61,114 bases of DNA from an uncultured Burkholderiales bacterium (lineage in GTDB: Bacteria; Pseudomonadota; Gammaproteobacteria; Burkholderiales; Burkholderiaceae_A): the NCBI GenBank assembly GCA_937864175.1, contig CALMJH010000074.1, positions 1 to 61,114 of the forward strand, read 5' to 3'. The position numbers and the translations under genes are program-made. Below are positions 26,822-36,575 of this stretch, piece after piece. The notes below the pieces were generated by a model. The model worked only from the letters and a program-made list of their open reading frames with translations. It ran no database searches and was not told the DNA's origin. Numbering within the stretch: position 1 is the stretch's first letter; each line of letters opens with the position of its first letter.

Positions 26822-27524
26822 CTTGAATGCCACGGGCCTGCAGCCGAGAAAGAATGCGGGCCACCTGACGGGCCATGCCATCGACCTCTAGATTCAGGTG
26901 GTCCCCCACTTTTTTAAGCGCCAAGGTGGTGGACTGCCAGGTGTGGGGAATCAGGTTGAGACTCACCACCGTCTCGCCGTGGGGGCCCGCCTGGTCCTCC
27001 AGGTCGTTGATGGTGAGGCTGACGCCGTCTAAGGCCACAGACCCTTTTTCAGTGACATAGGCCGAGAGCTGCGAAGGGATGGCCACGCGAAGCTGAATGG
27101 ACTCATTCTGGCGGGTGAGGCCCACAATGGCCGCAGTGGCATCAATGTGGCCAGAGACCAGGTGACCTCCCACCCGGTCGCTCAGCCGCATGGCCTTTTC
27201 AAGATTCACCGGCCCCGGCTGGTCTAGTCCGGTGGTGCGGTTGAGGCTCTCGCGAGAGATGTCTACCGCAAAGCCCTGCTCGTCAGGACGAACCACCGTC
27301 ATGCAGGCACCGTTCAAGGCGATCGAATCGCCCTCCCGAACATCGGAGGCCTCCAGGCCGCCCCAGTTGACCAGCAGCCGAAGCCCCTGGCCGTCTGTCC
27401 ACTGCGGGGCGCCCGGCTGGGGTATGTGAAGGGCCTGTTGTTCGGCCGTCTGAGGCCGAAAGACAGCAGACTGCGGCAAGACTGATTCGATGTGGCCGAT
27501 GGCCTGGACGATTCCCGTGAACAT
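26814..27524 (-). CDS. ribE: Riboflavin synthase, alpha chain
   Basis: This enzyme dismutates two molecules of 6,7-dimethyl-8-ribityllumazine to riboflavin. The 236-residue protein has two similar lumazine-binding barrels: the first opens [14 protein letters not shown], the second carries [15 protein letters not shown] and GVSLTINDL. It is slightly longer than the usual 200-220 because of an insertion near residues 25-50 (FRPQTAEQQ and following). It lies between ribD and ribBX in a rib gene cluster; the gene is called ribC in some species. No FMN riboswitch fits in the 18-base gap upstream. Confidence 0.95.
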   Translation of the reverse strand: MFTGIVQAIGHIESVLPQSAVFRPQTAEQQALHIPQPGAPQWTDGQGLRLLVNWGGLEASDVREGDSIALNGACMTVVRPDEQGFAVDISRESLNRTTGLDQPGPVNLEKAMRLSDRVGGHLVSGHIDATAAIVGLTRQNESIQLRVAIPSQLSAYVTEKGSVALDGVSLTINDLEDQAGPHGETVVSLNLIPHTWQSTTLALKKVGDHLNLEVDGMARQVARILSRLQARGIQDA

Positions 27525-27542
27525 GGCAAGAGTGTAGCGACT

Positions 27543-28694
27543 CTAGAACTGGTCAGCGCCAGGTCTCTGCAGGCGAATTCGTTGGCCATTCCCCATGGGC
27601 ACCGTCTCAATCATCTGCCAACGAGTGGCCTGATTGGGGTCCTCGAGCGGATCCGCATGGCCCGTCAGAGCCTGGAGGGGCTCGGCCATGGGCATGCCCT
27701 GCCCCAGAAAGATAGGAGCCTGGTAGACGAGCCACTCATCGACCAGACCCGCCTGCAGAAATGCGCCGGTCATGCGGGAGCCGGCCTCAAGGTGCAGCTC
27801 GTTCATGCCGCGTTCGGTAAGGAGCGCCACCAGCGCAGACAGCCGCAGCGGTCGGCCGGGCTCACCACAGGCCGATGGCAGTTGGACCAGCTCAACCCCC
27901 ATCTCCTGCAGGACCTGGGCCTTGGACCGGACTCTTGGGTCCTGGAGGTCCAGGGTGCAGACCACCATGGCCGGTGCCTCGTCATGGAAAAAAGGCAGGT
28001 CGGGCTCGGCCTCTAACCGTGCATCAATCACCACACGCAGAGGCTGACGCGGCGTCATCACCTCTCGGACTGTCAGCAGCGGCCGGTCTTTCAGAAAGGT
28101 GCCAATGCCCGTCATCACCGCGCAGGCCCGCGCCCGCCAGGCATGTCCATCGGCTCGGCAGGCTGCATCGGTGAGCCACTGACTCTGGCCATTGGGCAGG
28201 GCGATGAAGCCATCGAGGGAGATGGCTGATTTGGCCCGAACCCAGGCACGCCCCCGTCGCATGCGGGCAAAGAATCCAATGTTCAGGGCGATGGCCTCTT
28301 CGGCCAGCAGGCCACAACGAACCTCCACACCAGCCGCTCGCAGCTGGGCCAGTCCCTGTCCACGAACCCGGGGATTGGGATCCTCGGTGGCGGCCACCAC
28401 AGAGGCCACGCCCGCTTCGATCAGGGCTCGACTGCAGGGGCCGGTGCGGCCCGTATGTCCACAAGGCTCTAGGCTGACGTAGGCAGTTGCACCCCGGGCC
28501 AACTCACCGGCCTGGGCGAGCGCATGGATCTCTGCATGGGGCTCGCCCGCACGGACATGCCAGCCCTGCCCCACCACACGGCCCTCACGCACGAGGACGC
28601 AGCCCACCCTTGGGTTGGGAGTCGTGGTGGTGAGCCCCTTGTGCGCCAGGGCCAGAGCCTGGCGCATCCATTCCACATCTTGGTCGCTGAACAT
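27543..28694 (-). CDS. ribD: Bifunctional riboflavin deaminase/reductase RibD
   Basis: RibD performs two consecutive steps on the pyrimidine intermediate: deamination (N-terminal) and NADPH reduction of the ribosyl group (C-terminal). The deaminase zinc site is visible as HAEIHAL (H53, E55) and PCGHTGRTGPC (C78, C87). The reductase domain begins near residue 155 with AKSAISLDGFIALPNG. The 383-residue length is normal. It lies 17 bases after nrdR and 18 before riboflavin synthase, in the order nrdR-ribD-ribE-ribBX-ribH-nusB. Confidence 0.97.
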   Translation of the reverse strand: MFSDQDVEWMRQALALAHKGLTTTTPNPRVGCVLVREGRVVGQGWHVRAGEPHAEIHALAQAGELARGATAYVSLEPCGHTGRTGPCSRALIEAGVASVVAATEDPNPRVRGQGLAQLRAAGVEVRCGLLAEEAIALNIGFFARMRRGRAWVRAKSAISLDGFIALPNGQSQWLTDAACRADGHAWRARACAVMTGIGTFLKDRPLLTVREVMTPRQPLRVVIDARLEAEPDLPFFHDEAPAMVVCTLDLQDPRVRSKAQVLQEMGVELVQLPSACGEPGRPLRLSALVALLTERGMNELHLEAGSRMTGAFLQAGLVDEWLVYQAPIFLGQGMPMAEPLQALTGHADPLEDPNQATRWQMIETVPMGNGQRIRLQRPGADQF

Positions 28695-28711
28695 GGGCTG
28701 GGCCGACTGGG

Positions 28712-29185
28712 TTATTTTCGGGCCGCTGCTCTGCGCCGAGGACCGACCTCGGCAAGCAGTTCTTGAAACTCGGCGATGTCCTCAAAGCTTCGGTAGACCG
28801 AAGCAAACCGGACATAGGCCACCTTGTCCAGACGCTTGAGCTCTTTCATGACCAGCTCGCCGATGCGTTGGGTGCTGACCTCACGCTCGCCCGAGGCTGC
28901 AATTCGCTCCTCAATCTGACGAACCGCTGAATCCAAGACATCGGCCGAGACCGGCCGCTTGCGCAGCGCCAGGGCCATGCTGGCCCGAAGCTTGTTGGGG
29001 TCGAAGTCGATGCGAGAGCCATCTTTTTTCACCACGCTAGGCAGCGTGAGCTCAATGCGTTCGATGGTCTTGAAGCGACGGTCGCAGGCCGCACATTTGC
29101 GGCGCCGACGAATCTCATTGCCGTCCTCGGAGATGCGCGTGTCGGTCACCTGGGTGTCGGGTGATCCGCAGGAGGGACAGCGCAT
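28712..29185 (-). CDS. nrdR: Transcriptional repressor NrdR
   Basis: NrdR represses ribonucleotide reductase genes in response to dATP/ATP. The 157-residue protein has a zinc ribbon (C3, C6, C31, C34) followed by an ATP-cone domain, with [18 protein letters not shown] and [18 protein letters not shown]. Its target NrdR boxes are not seen in this window. The glyA-nrdR-ribD order is common in betaproteobacteria. Confidence 0.97.
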   Translation of the reverse strand: MRCPSCGSPDTQVTDTRISEDGNEIRRRRKCAACDRRFKTIERIELTLPSVVKKDGSRIDFDPNKLRASMALALRKRPVSADVLDSAVRQIEERIAASGEREVSTQRIGELVMKELKRLDKVAYVRFASVYRSFEDIAEFQELLAEVGPRRRAAARK

Positions 29186-29203
29186 CGGCCGGAACTTGCT
29201 GGT

Positions 29204-30448
29204 CTATCGGTAGACCGGGAACCGAGCCGTCAGGGCCTCGACCTGGCTGCGGACCTTGGCAATAGAGGCCGCGTCTTCCGGGGCCTCGAGGACGTCGGCA
29301 ATGAGATTGCCCACCAGGGTCATCTCGGTCGGACCAAAGCCGCGGGTGGTGCAGGCCGGTGTGCCCAGGCGAATGCCACTGGTCACAAAGGGCTTCTCGG
29401 GATCGTTGGGAATGGCGTTTTTGTTAACCGTGATGTGGGCCTGGCCCAGGGCTGCCTCGGCCGCCTTGCCGGTGATGTTCTTGGCCCGAAGGTCGACGAG
29501 CATAACGTGGCTCTCGGTGCGGCCCGAGACAATTCGAAGGCCCCGATTGACCAGTGACTGGGCCAGGGCCTGGGCATTGTCGAGAATCTGCTGGCCATAG
29601 ACCTTGAACTCGGGCTTGAGGGCCTCGCCGAAGGCCACGGCCTTGGCCGCAATGACGTGCATGAGCGGGCCACCTTGGATGCCGGGGAAGATGGCGCTGT
29701 TGATGGCCTTTTCGTGCTCGGCCTTCATGAGGATGATGCCGCCACGCGGGCCACGAAGACTCTTGTGGGTCGTGGAGGTGACGATGTCCGCATGGGGCAC
29801 GGGGCTGGGATAGACCCCGGCTGCAATCAGGCCGGAGTAATGGGCCATGTCGACCATGAAGATAGCGCCGATTTCTTTGGCCACCTTGGCAAAGCGGGCC
29901 CAGTCGGTCTTGAGCGAATAGGCCGAGGCCCCCGCAATGAGGAGCTTGGGCTTGTGCTCGCGGGCCAGGGCCTCCATGCGGTCGTAGTCAATCTCTTCTT
30001 TGTCGTTCAAGCCATAGGGCACGACCTTGAACCACTTGCCCGAGAGGTTCAGAGGCATGCCATGGGTCAGGTGTCCGCCCTCGGCCAGCGAGAGACCCAT
30101 GATGGTGTCGCCCGGATTTAGAAAGGCCAGAAAGACGGCCGTGTTGGCCTGGGCGCCAGAGTGGGCCTGGACGTTGGCGGCCTCACAGCCATAGAGCTGC
30201 TTGAGTCGATCGATGGCCAGCTGCTCCACCACGTCGACATGCTCGCAGCCACCGTAGTACCGCTTGCCTGGATAGCCCTCGGCGTACTTGTTGGTGAGCT
30301 GTGAGCCCTGAGCCGCCATGACCGCAGGGCTTGCGTAATTCTCGGAAGCGATCAGCTCGATGTGGGCTTCTTGACGGCGGTTTTCCGCTGCAACGGCAGC
30401 CGCCACATCGGGGTCAATCTGGGCAAGGGCAATGGAACGATCAAACAT
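29204..30448 (-). CDS. glyA: Serine hydroxymethyltransferase
   Basis: GlyA interconverts serine and glycine, charging tetrahydrofolate with a one-carbon unit. The 414-residue protein has the PLP-binding lysine in [15 protein letters not shown] (K229), [13 protein letters not shown] near the N-terminus and the conserved [13 protein letters not shown] (57-69). The ATG 30448 lies inside the 3' end of ctaA, with its AAGGAAG ribosome-binding site in ctaA coding sequence. nrdR follows after 18 bases. Confidence 0.98.
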   Translation of the reverse strand: MFDRSIALAQIDPDVAAAVAAENRRQEAHIELIASENYASPAVMAAQGSQLTNKYAEGYPGKRYYGGCEHVDVVEQLAIDRLKQLYGCEAANVQAHSGAQANTAVFLAFLNPGDTIMGLSLAEGGHLTHGMPLNLSGKWFKVVPYGLNDKEEIDYDRMEALAREHKPKLLIAGASAYSLKTDWARFAKVAKEIGAIFMVDMAHYSGLIAAGVYPSPVPHADIVTSTTHKSLRGPRGGIILMKAEHEKAINSAIFPGIQGGPLMHVIAAKAVAFGEALKPEFKVYGQQILDNAQALAQSLVNRGLRIVSGRTESHVMLVDLRAKNITGKAAEAALGQAHITVNKNAIPNDPEKPFVTSGIRLGTPACTTRGFGPTEMTLVGNLIADVLEAPEDAASIAKVRSQVEALTARFPVYR

Positions 30449-31424
30449 GTAACTTCCTTTGGGGTTGAAGACTGGCTACCGAGAGGGTAGCCCATAAAAA
30501 CCAGATGGCACCAAAAATGAGGTGGGCCGCCAGCAGGTGAACGGGCTGGGCCACCAGCGGAAAGCCCAGGTGATTGAGGGCCCCACCCAGGAGCATCTCG
30601 AAGACCACCAGGCCCACCAGCACCTTCAGAATTTTACCGACGATGGTGGGCCCCAAGGCACTCTTGACGGCCCGCCAGAAGAGCCAGCCCGCCAAGGCCA
30701 GAATGACCCACGAGAACGACCGGTGAAAATAAAAGATCAGGGGCATGAGTTCCACCCACTGGTCGCGGTCTGCTGCATTGGCCGCACGAGAGATGAGGTC
30801 GACACTCTCGCGAATTTGAATGCCCATGAAGATCTGAACCACCAGGGCCACCAGGGCCACCAGCGCCCACCGGCGGTAGCTCACCGGCAGGGCCTGCACC
30901 AGATGAACCAAGGCGGCCCGGCGACTGCGGACCAGGGCGTAGATCAGCAGCATCTGGACAAAAAAGGCGCCAATCATGTGGGCCGAGATCATGACAGGCC
31001 GCAGATTGGTGGCCACCACCATGGAGCCCACCCAGCCGTTAAAGCCCACCATGACCGCCGCCCCGAACGAGGCCCAGAAGACCGGGGGGTCTGTCCGAAG
31101 GAATCGACGGGCCAGCCCGGCTGTGGTGAGAACCAACAGGCCAATGACCGCGCCCAACAGCCGGTTGAGGTATTCGGTCCAGGTCTTGACCGCATCGAAG
31201 GGGGCATCCGCATAGCCTCGGTGGCTGTAGATCTCGCGCCAATTGGAGGGCAGCTGAGACTCGTCGGTTGGCGGAATGAGTTGGCCAAAGCAAAGCGGCC
31301 AGTCGGGGCAGCCCATTCCGGCGCCGGTGGCACGGACGGTGCCTCCCACCAGAATCAGCCCATAGACAGCCACGACCGTGACCAGCCCCACCCAGAAAAA
31401 CCAGCGGCTCTCGGCGGTCTTCAT
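30441..31424 (-). CDS. ctaA: COX15/CtaA family heme A synthase
   Basis: CtaA oxidises the heme O methyl group to a formyl group, making heme A for aa3-type cytochrome oxidases. The 327-residue protein has about eight transmembrane segments, the extracytoplasmic cysteine pair in [12 protein letters not shown] (C39, C45), and membrane histidines H149 (ISAHMIGA), H234 (FYFHRSFSW), H296 and H301 (VHLLAAHL). The helix position often written EYxHR reads EYLNR here (N87). Its presence implies an aa3-type terminal oxidase elsewhere. It starts in a four-base overlap with tyrS and its 3' end overlaps glyA; it is unusual company for these genes. Confidence 0.9.
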   Translation of the reverse strand: MKTAESRWFFWVGLVTVVAVYGLILVGGTVRATGAGMGCPDWPLCFGQLIPPTDESQLPSNWREIYSHRGYADAPFDAVKTWTEYLNRLLGAVIGLLVLTTAGLARRFLRTDPPVFWASFGAAVMVGFNGWVGSMVVATNLRPVMISAHMIGAFFVQMLLIYALVRSRRAALVHLVQALPVSYRRWALVALVALVVQIFMGIQIRESVDLISRAANAADRDQWVELMPLIFYFHRSFSWVILALAGWLFWRAVKSALGPTIVGKILKVLVGLVVFEMLLGGALNHLGFPLVAQPVHLLAAHLIFGAIWFLWATLSVASLQPQRKLHV

Positions 31425-32710
31425 GCGATGACCACCTTGGCAAACCGACGCTTGCCCACCTGAATCACATACTCGCCTGCTGAGAGCTGAAGTCCACGGT
31501 CGGCCACCTTCTGGCCGTCAATGCGAACGCCGCCCTGGTCGATGTTGCGGCCGGCCTCGGAGGTAGAGGGCACCAGGCCGGCCTGCTTGAGGACCGCCAC
31601 CACAGACAGTGGCCCAGCCCCCACCTGCACCAGCGGCAGATCGGCCGGGACCTCACCCTGCTTGAAGCGGGCCTCGAAATTGGCCAGGGCCTGCTCAGCA
31701 GCCGCCCGAGAATGAAAGCGGGTGACGATCTCCTGGGCCAGCTCCACCTTGATGTCCCGTGGGTTTCGACCCTCGGCCGCCTGCTGCTGCAGGCTGGCCA
31801 GTTCGGCCAGAGGCCTAAATGACAGCAGGGTGAAGTACTTCCACATGAGGGTGTCGGAGATGGACATGAGCTTGCCAAACATCTCGTCTGGGGCCTCGGC
31901 AATGCCGACGTAGTTGCCCTTGCTCTTGCTCATTTTCTCAATGCCATCGAGGCCTTCGAGCAGGGGCATGGTCAGAACGCACTGGGGTGACTGGCCCGCA
32001 TCGCGCTGGAGTTCGCGGCCCATGAGCAGGTTGAATTTCTGATCGGTGCCGCCAAGTTCGAGATCGGCCCTCAGGGCCACCGAGTCGTGACCCTGCAAGA
32101 GGGGGTAGAGGAATTCGTGGACCGAGATGGGCGTGCCGGCCTTGTAGCGCTTGGTGAAGTCGTCTCGCTCGAGCATTCGGGCGACGGTGGCCTGGGCCGC
32201 CAGCCGGATCATGCCTCTGGCCCCAAGGCCCTCGCACCACTCGGAGTTGCGGCGAATTTCAGTGCGGCTGGCATCAAGGACCAGGCTGGCCTGCTGGAAG
32301 TAGGTCTTGGCATTGGCCGAGATCTCCTCGGGCGTCAGGGGCGGGCGCGTGGTGTTGCGTCCGGTGGGGTCACCGATAAGGGCGGTGAAGTCCCCAATGA
32401 GAAAGATGACCTGATGGCCCAAGTTCTGAAGGGCCCGAAGCTTGTTTAAGACCACTGTGTGGCCCAGGTGGAGGTCGGGGGCCGTGGGGTCGAGCCCAAG
32501 CTTGATGCGAAGGGGCTGGCCGGTCCTCTCAGAGTCGGCCAGTTTCTGGGCCATTTCCGCGGCCACCAGCAGTTCATCCACCCCCCGGCTGATCTCGGCC
32601 ATGGCGTCATGGACCCCCTGGGACCACTGGCCTGCCGGCCACTGCGGGGCGGCGGGACTGGCCGCCGGAGCTAAGAGGGACTGTGGCGAGGCGCTAGAGG
32701 AGGACGTCAT
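31421..32710 (-). CDS. tyrS: Tyrosyl-tRNA synthetase
   Basis: TyrS charges tRNA-Tyr. The 429-residue class I synthetase has the HIGH-type motif HLGH (81-84), KMSKS (259-263) and a C-terminal S4 RNA-binding domain. The start is set at ATG 32710 ([11 protein letters not shown]); ATG 32740 is ten codons upstream. Either gives an unusually long Ala/Pro/Ser-rich N-terminal extension before the conserved core. It is the apparent first gene of the long co-directional run that ends at pncC. Confidence 0.95.
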   Translation of the reverse strand: MTSSSSASPQSLLAPAASPAAPQWPAGQWSQGVHDAMAEISRGVDELLVAAEMAQKLADSERTGQPLRIKLGLDPTAPDLHLGHTVVLNKLRALQNLGHQVIFLIGDFTALIGDPTGRNTTRPPLTPEEISANAKTYFQQASLVLDASRTEIRRNSEWCEGLGARGMIRLAAQATVARMLERDDFTKRYKAGTPISVHEFLYPLLQGHDSVALRADLELGGTDQKFNLLMGRELQRDAGQSPQCVLTMPLLEGLDGIEKMSKSKGNYVGIAEAPDEMFGKLMSISDTLMWKYFTLLSFRPLAELASLQQQAAEGRNPRDIKVELAQEIVTRFHSRAAAEQALANFEARFKQGEVPADLPLVQVGAGPLSVVAVLKQAGLVPSTSEAGRNIDQGGVRIDGQKVADRGLQLSAGEYVIQVGKRRFAKVVIA

Positions 32711-32772
32711 GGGCGGGTCTGTTTGGGGGAAGTGGGGCACAGAGGCCCGTAAAAGTTAGAATTTTACTTGTC

Positions 32773-34110
32773 ATGACCCCTCGCGCGCTGAAAACCTGGA
32801 TCTTTGCCCCCGCGGCCTTTGGGCTCTTCATGAGCGCCCTCACGGCGCTTGGCCTTGCACCGGTCTCGGAGGCCGAGTCCCGCATCTTGGATGCGCCAGT
32901 CCGAACGACGATTGCCGTGCCAAGTCTGGGGCCCCAGCTGCAGGCACTGGCGGCCCATGGCCTGGAACTCTCTCGGGAGGACGAGGTACGCCCCGGGGAC
33001 AGCTTTCAGAGGCTTCTGGGTCGCATGGGCATTGAAGACCATCAGGCTGAGAAGGCCCTGCAGAACCGTCATTTCTCCAAGGTCCTCTCGGGCGCGCAGG
33101 GCCGCGTGGCGGTGGTTCAGACAGACCTCAACAACCGACTGCTGCGGCTTCAACTGCTGCGTGGGGGCGAGGCCTGGATCTTTGAGCGGGTGGGCGAGGG
33201 ACAGTTCGAGGCCCGTAGCGCCCAGCTGCTGGTTGAGACCCGAACCGAGCACCGCAGTGTGGAGGTGGGTGAATCCTTCTTCGGCGCAATGGACCAGGCC
33301 AATGTCCCCGCCGAGGTCACCGACGAGATCGTGACCCTCTTTGAATCCGACCTCGACTTTCGTCGGCAGGTGCGGCCCGGTGACAAGGTGCGAGTCATCT
33401 ACCAGACCAAGCAGGTCGATGGCCGAGACCTGGGCGAGTACCGGCTGCTGGCCGTGCGGTTTGAGGCCTCGGGCACGACCCACGAGGCCCTCTACTTTGA
33501 GTCTCAGGCCACCAACCGGGGCAACTTCTACGATGCCGAAGGCAAGTCGGTGAAGCGTGGCTTTCTGGCCGCACCACTGCGCTTTACCCGGGTGACCTCC
33601 AGCTTCTCCCGCTACCGACTTCATCCGCTGTTTGGCGACCCAAGGGCCCACCAAGGGGTGGACTACGCCGCACCCATTGGTACCCCGGTACGGGCGGTAG
33701 CCGACGGCGAAATTACTGCTGTGGGCTTTAACGGCGGCTATGGCAATGCGGTGGGCATCCAGCACAACCAGCGCTACAGCACCTATTACGCCCACCTCTC
33801 TCGGTATGCCCCCGGCCTTAAAAAAGGCCGCCCCGTGCGAATGGGCGAAGTCATTGGCTATGTGGGCACCACTGGCTGGGCCACAGGACCACACCTGCAC
33901 TACGAATTCCGAGTCCAGGGTCGGTCCATTGACCCCGTCAAGATCGCCAACGAGAACCCCCAGGTGCCTAGCCTGGCCGGCCCCGACCTGACGCAATTCA
34001 CTGCCGTGGCGGCAGACCTGCGCAAGCGGCTCTCGCTGCTCGACAGCGTCAACACGGCCGCTGGGCCCAGCCTGCCTGCCCCCAAGTCGGCGCAGGCCAG
34101 CAGGCCCTGA
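32773..34110 (+). CDS. M23 family peptidoglycan endopeptidase (MepM-like)
   Basis: This is a 445-residue LytM-type zinc metallopeptidase that cleaves peptidoglycan cross-bridges outside the inner membrane. A hydrophobic N-terminal segment (about 9-29) serves as signal peptide or anchor. A long linker region with OapA/LysM-like features (RPGDSFQRLL at 73-82; RPGDKVRVIY at 201-210) precedes the peptidase domain with HxxxD (H293, D297), H341 and the HxH motif PHLHYEF (H374, H376). All zinc-site residues are present, so it should be catalytically active rather than an activator of the EnvC type. The last codon overlaps anmK by one base (TGATG). The stop-start coupling and position next to anmK are usual in betaproteobacteria. 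Confidence 0.93.
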   Translation: MTPRALKTWIFAPAAFGLFMSALTALGLAPVSEAESRILDAPVRTTIAVPSLGPQLQALAAHGLELSREDEVRPGDSFQRLLGRMGIEDHQAEKALQNRHFSKVLSGAQGRVAVVQTDLNNRLLRLQLLRGGEAWIFERVGEGQFEARSAQLLVETRTEHRSVEVGESFFGAMDQANVPAEVTDEIVTLFESDLDFRRQVRPGDKVRVIYQTKQVDGRDLGEYRLLAVRFEASGTTHEALYFESQATNRGNFYDAEGKSVKRGFLAAPLRFTRVTSSFSRYRLHPLFGDPRAHQGVDYAAPIGTPVRAVADGEITAVGFNGGYGNAVGIQHNQRYSTYYAHLSRYAPGLKKGRPVRMGEVIGYVGTTGWATGPHLHYEFRVQGRSIDPVKIANENPQVPSLAGPDLTQFTAVAADLRKRLSLLDSVNTAAGPSLPAPKSAQASRP

Positions 34111-35285
34111 TGCAGTCGGCTGGTCCCGCCGCATCGCAGGCAGAGTCCTCCCCGGTGAGTTGGCTTGGTGTCATGACCGGCACCAGCATGGATGGCATCG
34201 ATGTCTGTCTGATCAACTGCGAGAACGATGACCCCAGCCGGCCACGTCTCCTGGACTTCGCCTCCACTCCAATGCCGCCGGCCTTGGTCAAGCGACTGCA
34301 GGCTCTGCAGACGATGGGCAGCTTTGGGGAGGGCCCGGGGGCGGGCCAAGCAGCCCACCAAGACCCCCTGGATGCCGCAGCCCAGGCCGGTCTGGAACTG
34401 GCCCAGGCCATTGGTCAGGCGGTAGTCCAGATGCAGGCCAGACACCCAGGCCAGCGCATTGCTGCGGTTGGGGTCCACGGCCAGACCGTTCGTCATCGAC
34501 CTGAGCGAGGCTACAGCCTTCAGCTGTTGCATGCGCCCACCGTAGCTGAGCAGACAGGGCTGCCGGTCGTCTACGACTTCCGAAACCGAGACATCGCGGC
34601 CGGTGGGCAGGGTGCACCACTGGTGCCGGCCTTTCATGCGGCCCTGCTGTCTGGCAAGAAGCCGGCCGCCCTCCTGAACCTGGGTGGCCTGGCCAACCTC
34701 AGCCTGGTGAACCCAGACGAGGTGTTGGGCTTTGACACCGGGCCTGGCAACACCCTGCTGGATGCCTGGGCCCATGAGCAGACAGGCCAGGCCCTTGATC
34801 TAGACGGTCGGCTGGCGGCGTCTGGAGAGGTCCATCCTGGTCTGCTGAAGGCCTGCCTCTCAGACCCCTACTTTGCCGCACCCGCCCCCAAGAGCACGGG
34901 CCGCGATGCCTTCCACCTGGGCTGGCTTGCGGCCAAGGCGCAGGCGGCAGGCCTGTCGCTTGCTGCACTTCCCCCCGAAGATGTCCAGCGGACCCTGGTG
35001 GCACTGACGGCCCAGACCATTGCCCAGCAGTGCCCGCCTGGCTTTCAGAGGCTCTATGTCTGCGGTGGCGGGGTGCATAACCCGGTGCTCATGACTGCCT
35101 TGTCGGAGGCGCTGCCAGCTGTGTCGATCGAGAAGACTGAGGCCCTGGGCTGGCCCACTCAGGCGATTGAGGCTGCCGCCTTCGCCTGGCTTGCGCGCGC
35201 CTGTCTGCGGCAAGAGCCGGGAAACCGGCCCTCGGTAACCGGTGCCCGAGGCCCAAGGATTCTGGGCAGCATCTGTCCCGCCTAG
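34110..35285 (+). CDS. anmK: Anhydro-N-acetylmuramic acid kinase
   Basis: AnmK hydrolyses and phosphorylates anhydro-MurNAc from cell-wall turnover to MurNAc-6-phosphate. The 391-residue sugar kinase has the N-terminal phosphate-binding GVMTGTSMDGIDVCL (about 20-34), AAVGVHGQTVRHRP, LLNLGGLANLSLV and GFDTGPGNTLLDAW. The ATG shares its first base with the upstream stop, suggesting translational coupling to the M23 peptidase. With mpl (60489) it points to active peptidoglycan recycling. Confidence 0.96.
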   Translation: MQSAGPAASQAESSPVSWLGVMTGTSMDGIDVCLINCENDDPSRPRLLDFASTPMPPALVKRLQALQTMGSFGEGPGAGQAAHQDPLDAAAQAGLELAQAIGQAVVQMQARHPGQRIAAVGVHGQTVRHRPERGYSLQLLHAPTVAEQTGLPVVYDFRNRDIAAGGQGAPLVPAFHAALLSGKKPAALLNLGGLANLSLVNPDEVLGFDTGPGNTLLDAWAHEQTGQALDLDGRLAASGEVHPGLLKACLSDPYFAAPAPKSTGRDAFHLGWLAAKAQAAGLSLAALPPEDVQRTLVALTAQTIAQQCPPGFQRLYVCGGGVHNPVLMTALSEALPAVSIEKTEALGWPTQAIEAAAFAWLARACLRQEPGNRPSVTGARGPRILGSICPA

Positions 35286-35310
35286 CGGACTCTAAATGGG
35301 GTGACGGAGG

Positions 35311-36561
35311 CTACTGAACGGCGTTGAGCCGGGCGTCAAGCCACTCGAGCCAATGGCGAACGGGCACAGACGTGCCCGACTCGAGGTGGGTGATGCAGCC
35401 CACGTTGGCCGAGAGAATCATCTCGGGCCGGTGGGCCGTGAGGGCCTGAACCTTTCGCGATTTAAGTTCGGTGGCCAGGCCAGGCTGCAGCACCGAGTAG
35501 GTGCCCGCCGATCCACAGCAGAGGTGAGCATCTGCCACCGGCAGGCACTCCGCGCCGAGTCCCTGGAGAAGCCGCTCGACCGTGCCCCGAATCTTCAGGC
35601 CATGCTGCTGAGTGCAGGGTGGGTGATAGGCCAGGCGCCGAGGCGAACGGGCTCCTGCCTGGGTCTGTGACAGCAGGGCCTGGAGCTGCGGAAGGTGAGA
35701 CTCCAAGAGCTCGACCGGGTCGATGGCCAGTTCTGCGACCCGCTTGGCCTTCTGGGCATAGGCTGGGTCGTCGGCCAAGAGGTGGCCATAGTCTTTCACC
35801 ATGACGCCACAGCCCGAGGCATTCACGACGACTGCCTCAACCCCACCGGCGTCTACCAGCGGCCACCAGGCGTCGATGTTTCTTCGGGCATCGTCTCGGG
35901 CGCCCTCTGGATCGGCCAGGTGCTGACGAAGCGCACCACAACAGCCGCCCTGCGAGGGCGTCACCACGCCAATGCCCAGGCGGTCCAAGATCCGAATCAT
36001 GGCAGCGTCGATGGTGGGAATCATGGTGGGCTGAACGCAGCCCTTTAGGGCCAGGACCTGACGCTTGTGGTGGGCGGTCTGCGGAAGCGGGCCGGCCGGT
36101 CGCACGAGCGGCAGCTTGCTGGCCAAGACTCTGGGCAGAACTCCACGGACCAGCTGGCCAAGCCGAAAGGCCGGTGCAAACCAGGGCGAGGTCAGGCCCT
36201 CGCGCAGCAGGCTGCGAACCAGACGCTGCGGCCAGGGCCGAGAGACACGTTGCTCCACCACCTCACGGCCAATGTCCACCAGACGGCCGTACTGAACGCC
36301 CGAGGGACAGGTGGTCTCGCAGTTGCGACAGGTGAGGCACTGGTCCAGGTGCTTCATGGTCTCGCGGCTGGTGGGGGCCCCCTCGAGCATCTGCTTCATG
36401 AGGTAGATGCGGCCACGGGGGCCATCGAGTTCATCGCCCAGGACCTGGTAGGTGGGACAGGTGGCCGTGCAGAAGCCACAGTGGACGCAGCGCCGAAGAA
36501 TCTCCTCAGCCTCACGACCCTGGGCAGTCCCCGCAATGAAATCGGCCAGTTTGGTTTCCAT
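35311..36561 (-). CDS. glcF: Glycolate oxidase iron-sulfur subunit GlcF
   Basis: GlcF is the electron-transfer subunit of the membrane-associated glycolate oxidase GlcDEF. The 416-residue protein carries two 4Fe-4S sites: CVHCGFCTATC (C25, C28, C31, C35) and CLTCRNCETTC (C75, C78, C81, C85). Two CCG-type domains follow, visible as GGCCGALRQH and HLCCGSAGTYS. The order is glcD-glcE-glcF on the minus strand. The convergent anmK ends 25 bases away, with no clear terminator between. Confidence 0.96.
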   Translation of the reverse strand: METKLADFIAGTAQGREAEEILRRCVHCGFCTATCPTYQVLGDELDGPRGRIYLMKQMLEGAPTSRETMKHLDQCLTCRNCETTCPSGVQYGRLVDIGREVVEQRVSRPWPQRLVRSLLREGLTSPWFAPAFRLGQLVRGVLPRVLASKLPLVRPAGPLPQTAHHKRQVLALKGCVQPTMIPTIDAAMIRILDRLGIGVVTPSQGGCCGALRQHLADPEGARDDARRNIDAWWPLVDAGGVEAVVVNASGCGVMVKDYGHLLADDPAYAQKAKRVAELAIDPVELLESHLPQLQALLSQTQAGARSPRRLAYHPPCTQQHGLKIRGTVERLLQGLGAECLPVADAHLCCGSAGTYSVLQPGLATELKSRKVQALTAHRPEMILSANVGCITHLESGTSVPVRHWLEWLDARLNAVQ

Positions 36562-36575
36562 GGTGGGTTCGCGAA

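Noticed and set aside
27525-28711. FMN riboswitch for the riboflavin genes
   Set aside because: Gaps between nrdR, ribD and ribE are only 17-18 bases, far too short for an RFN element.
32757-32762. TAGAAT as -10 element for the M23 peptidase gene
   Set aside because: The hexamer is good, but no -35 is found at 16-18 bases and the distance to the ATG leaves almost no leader.
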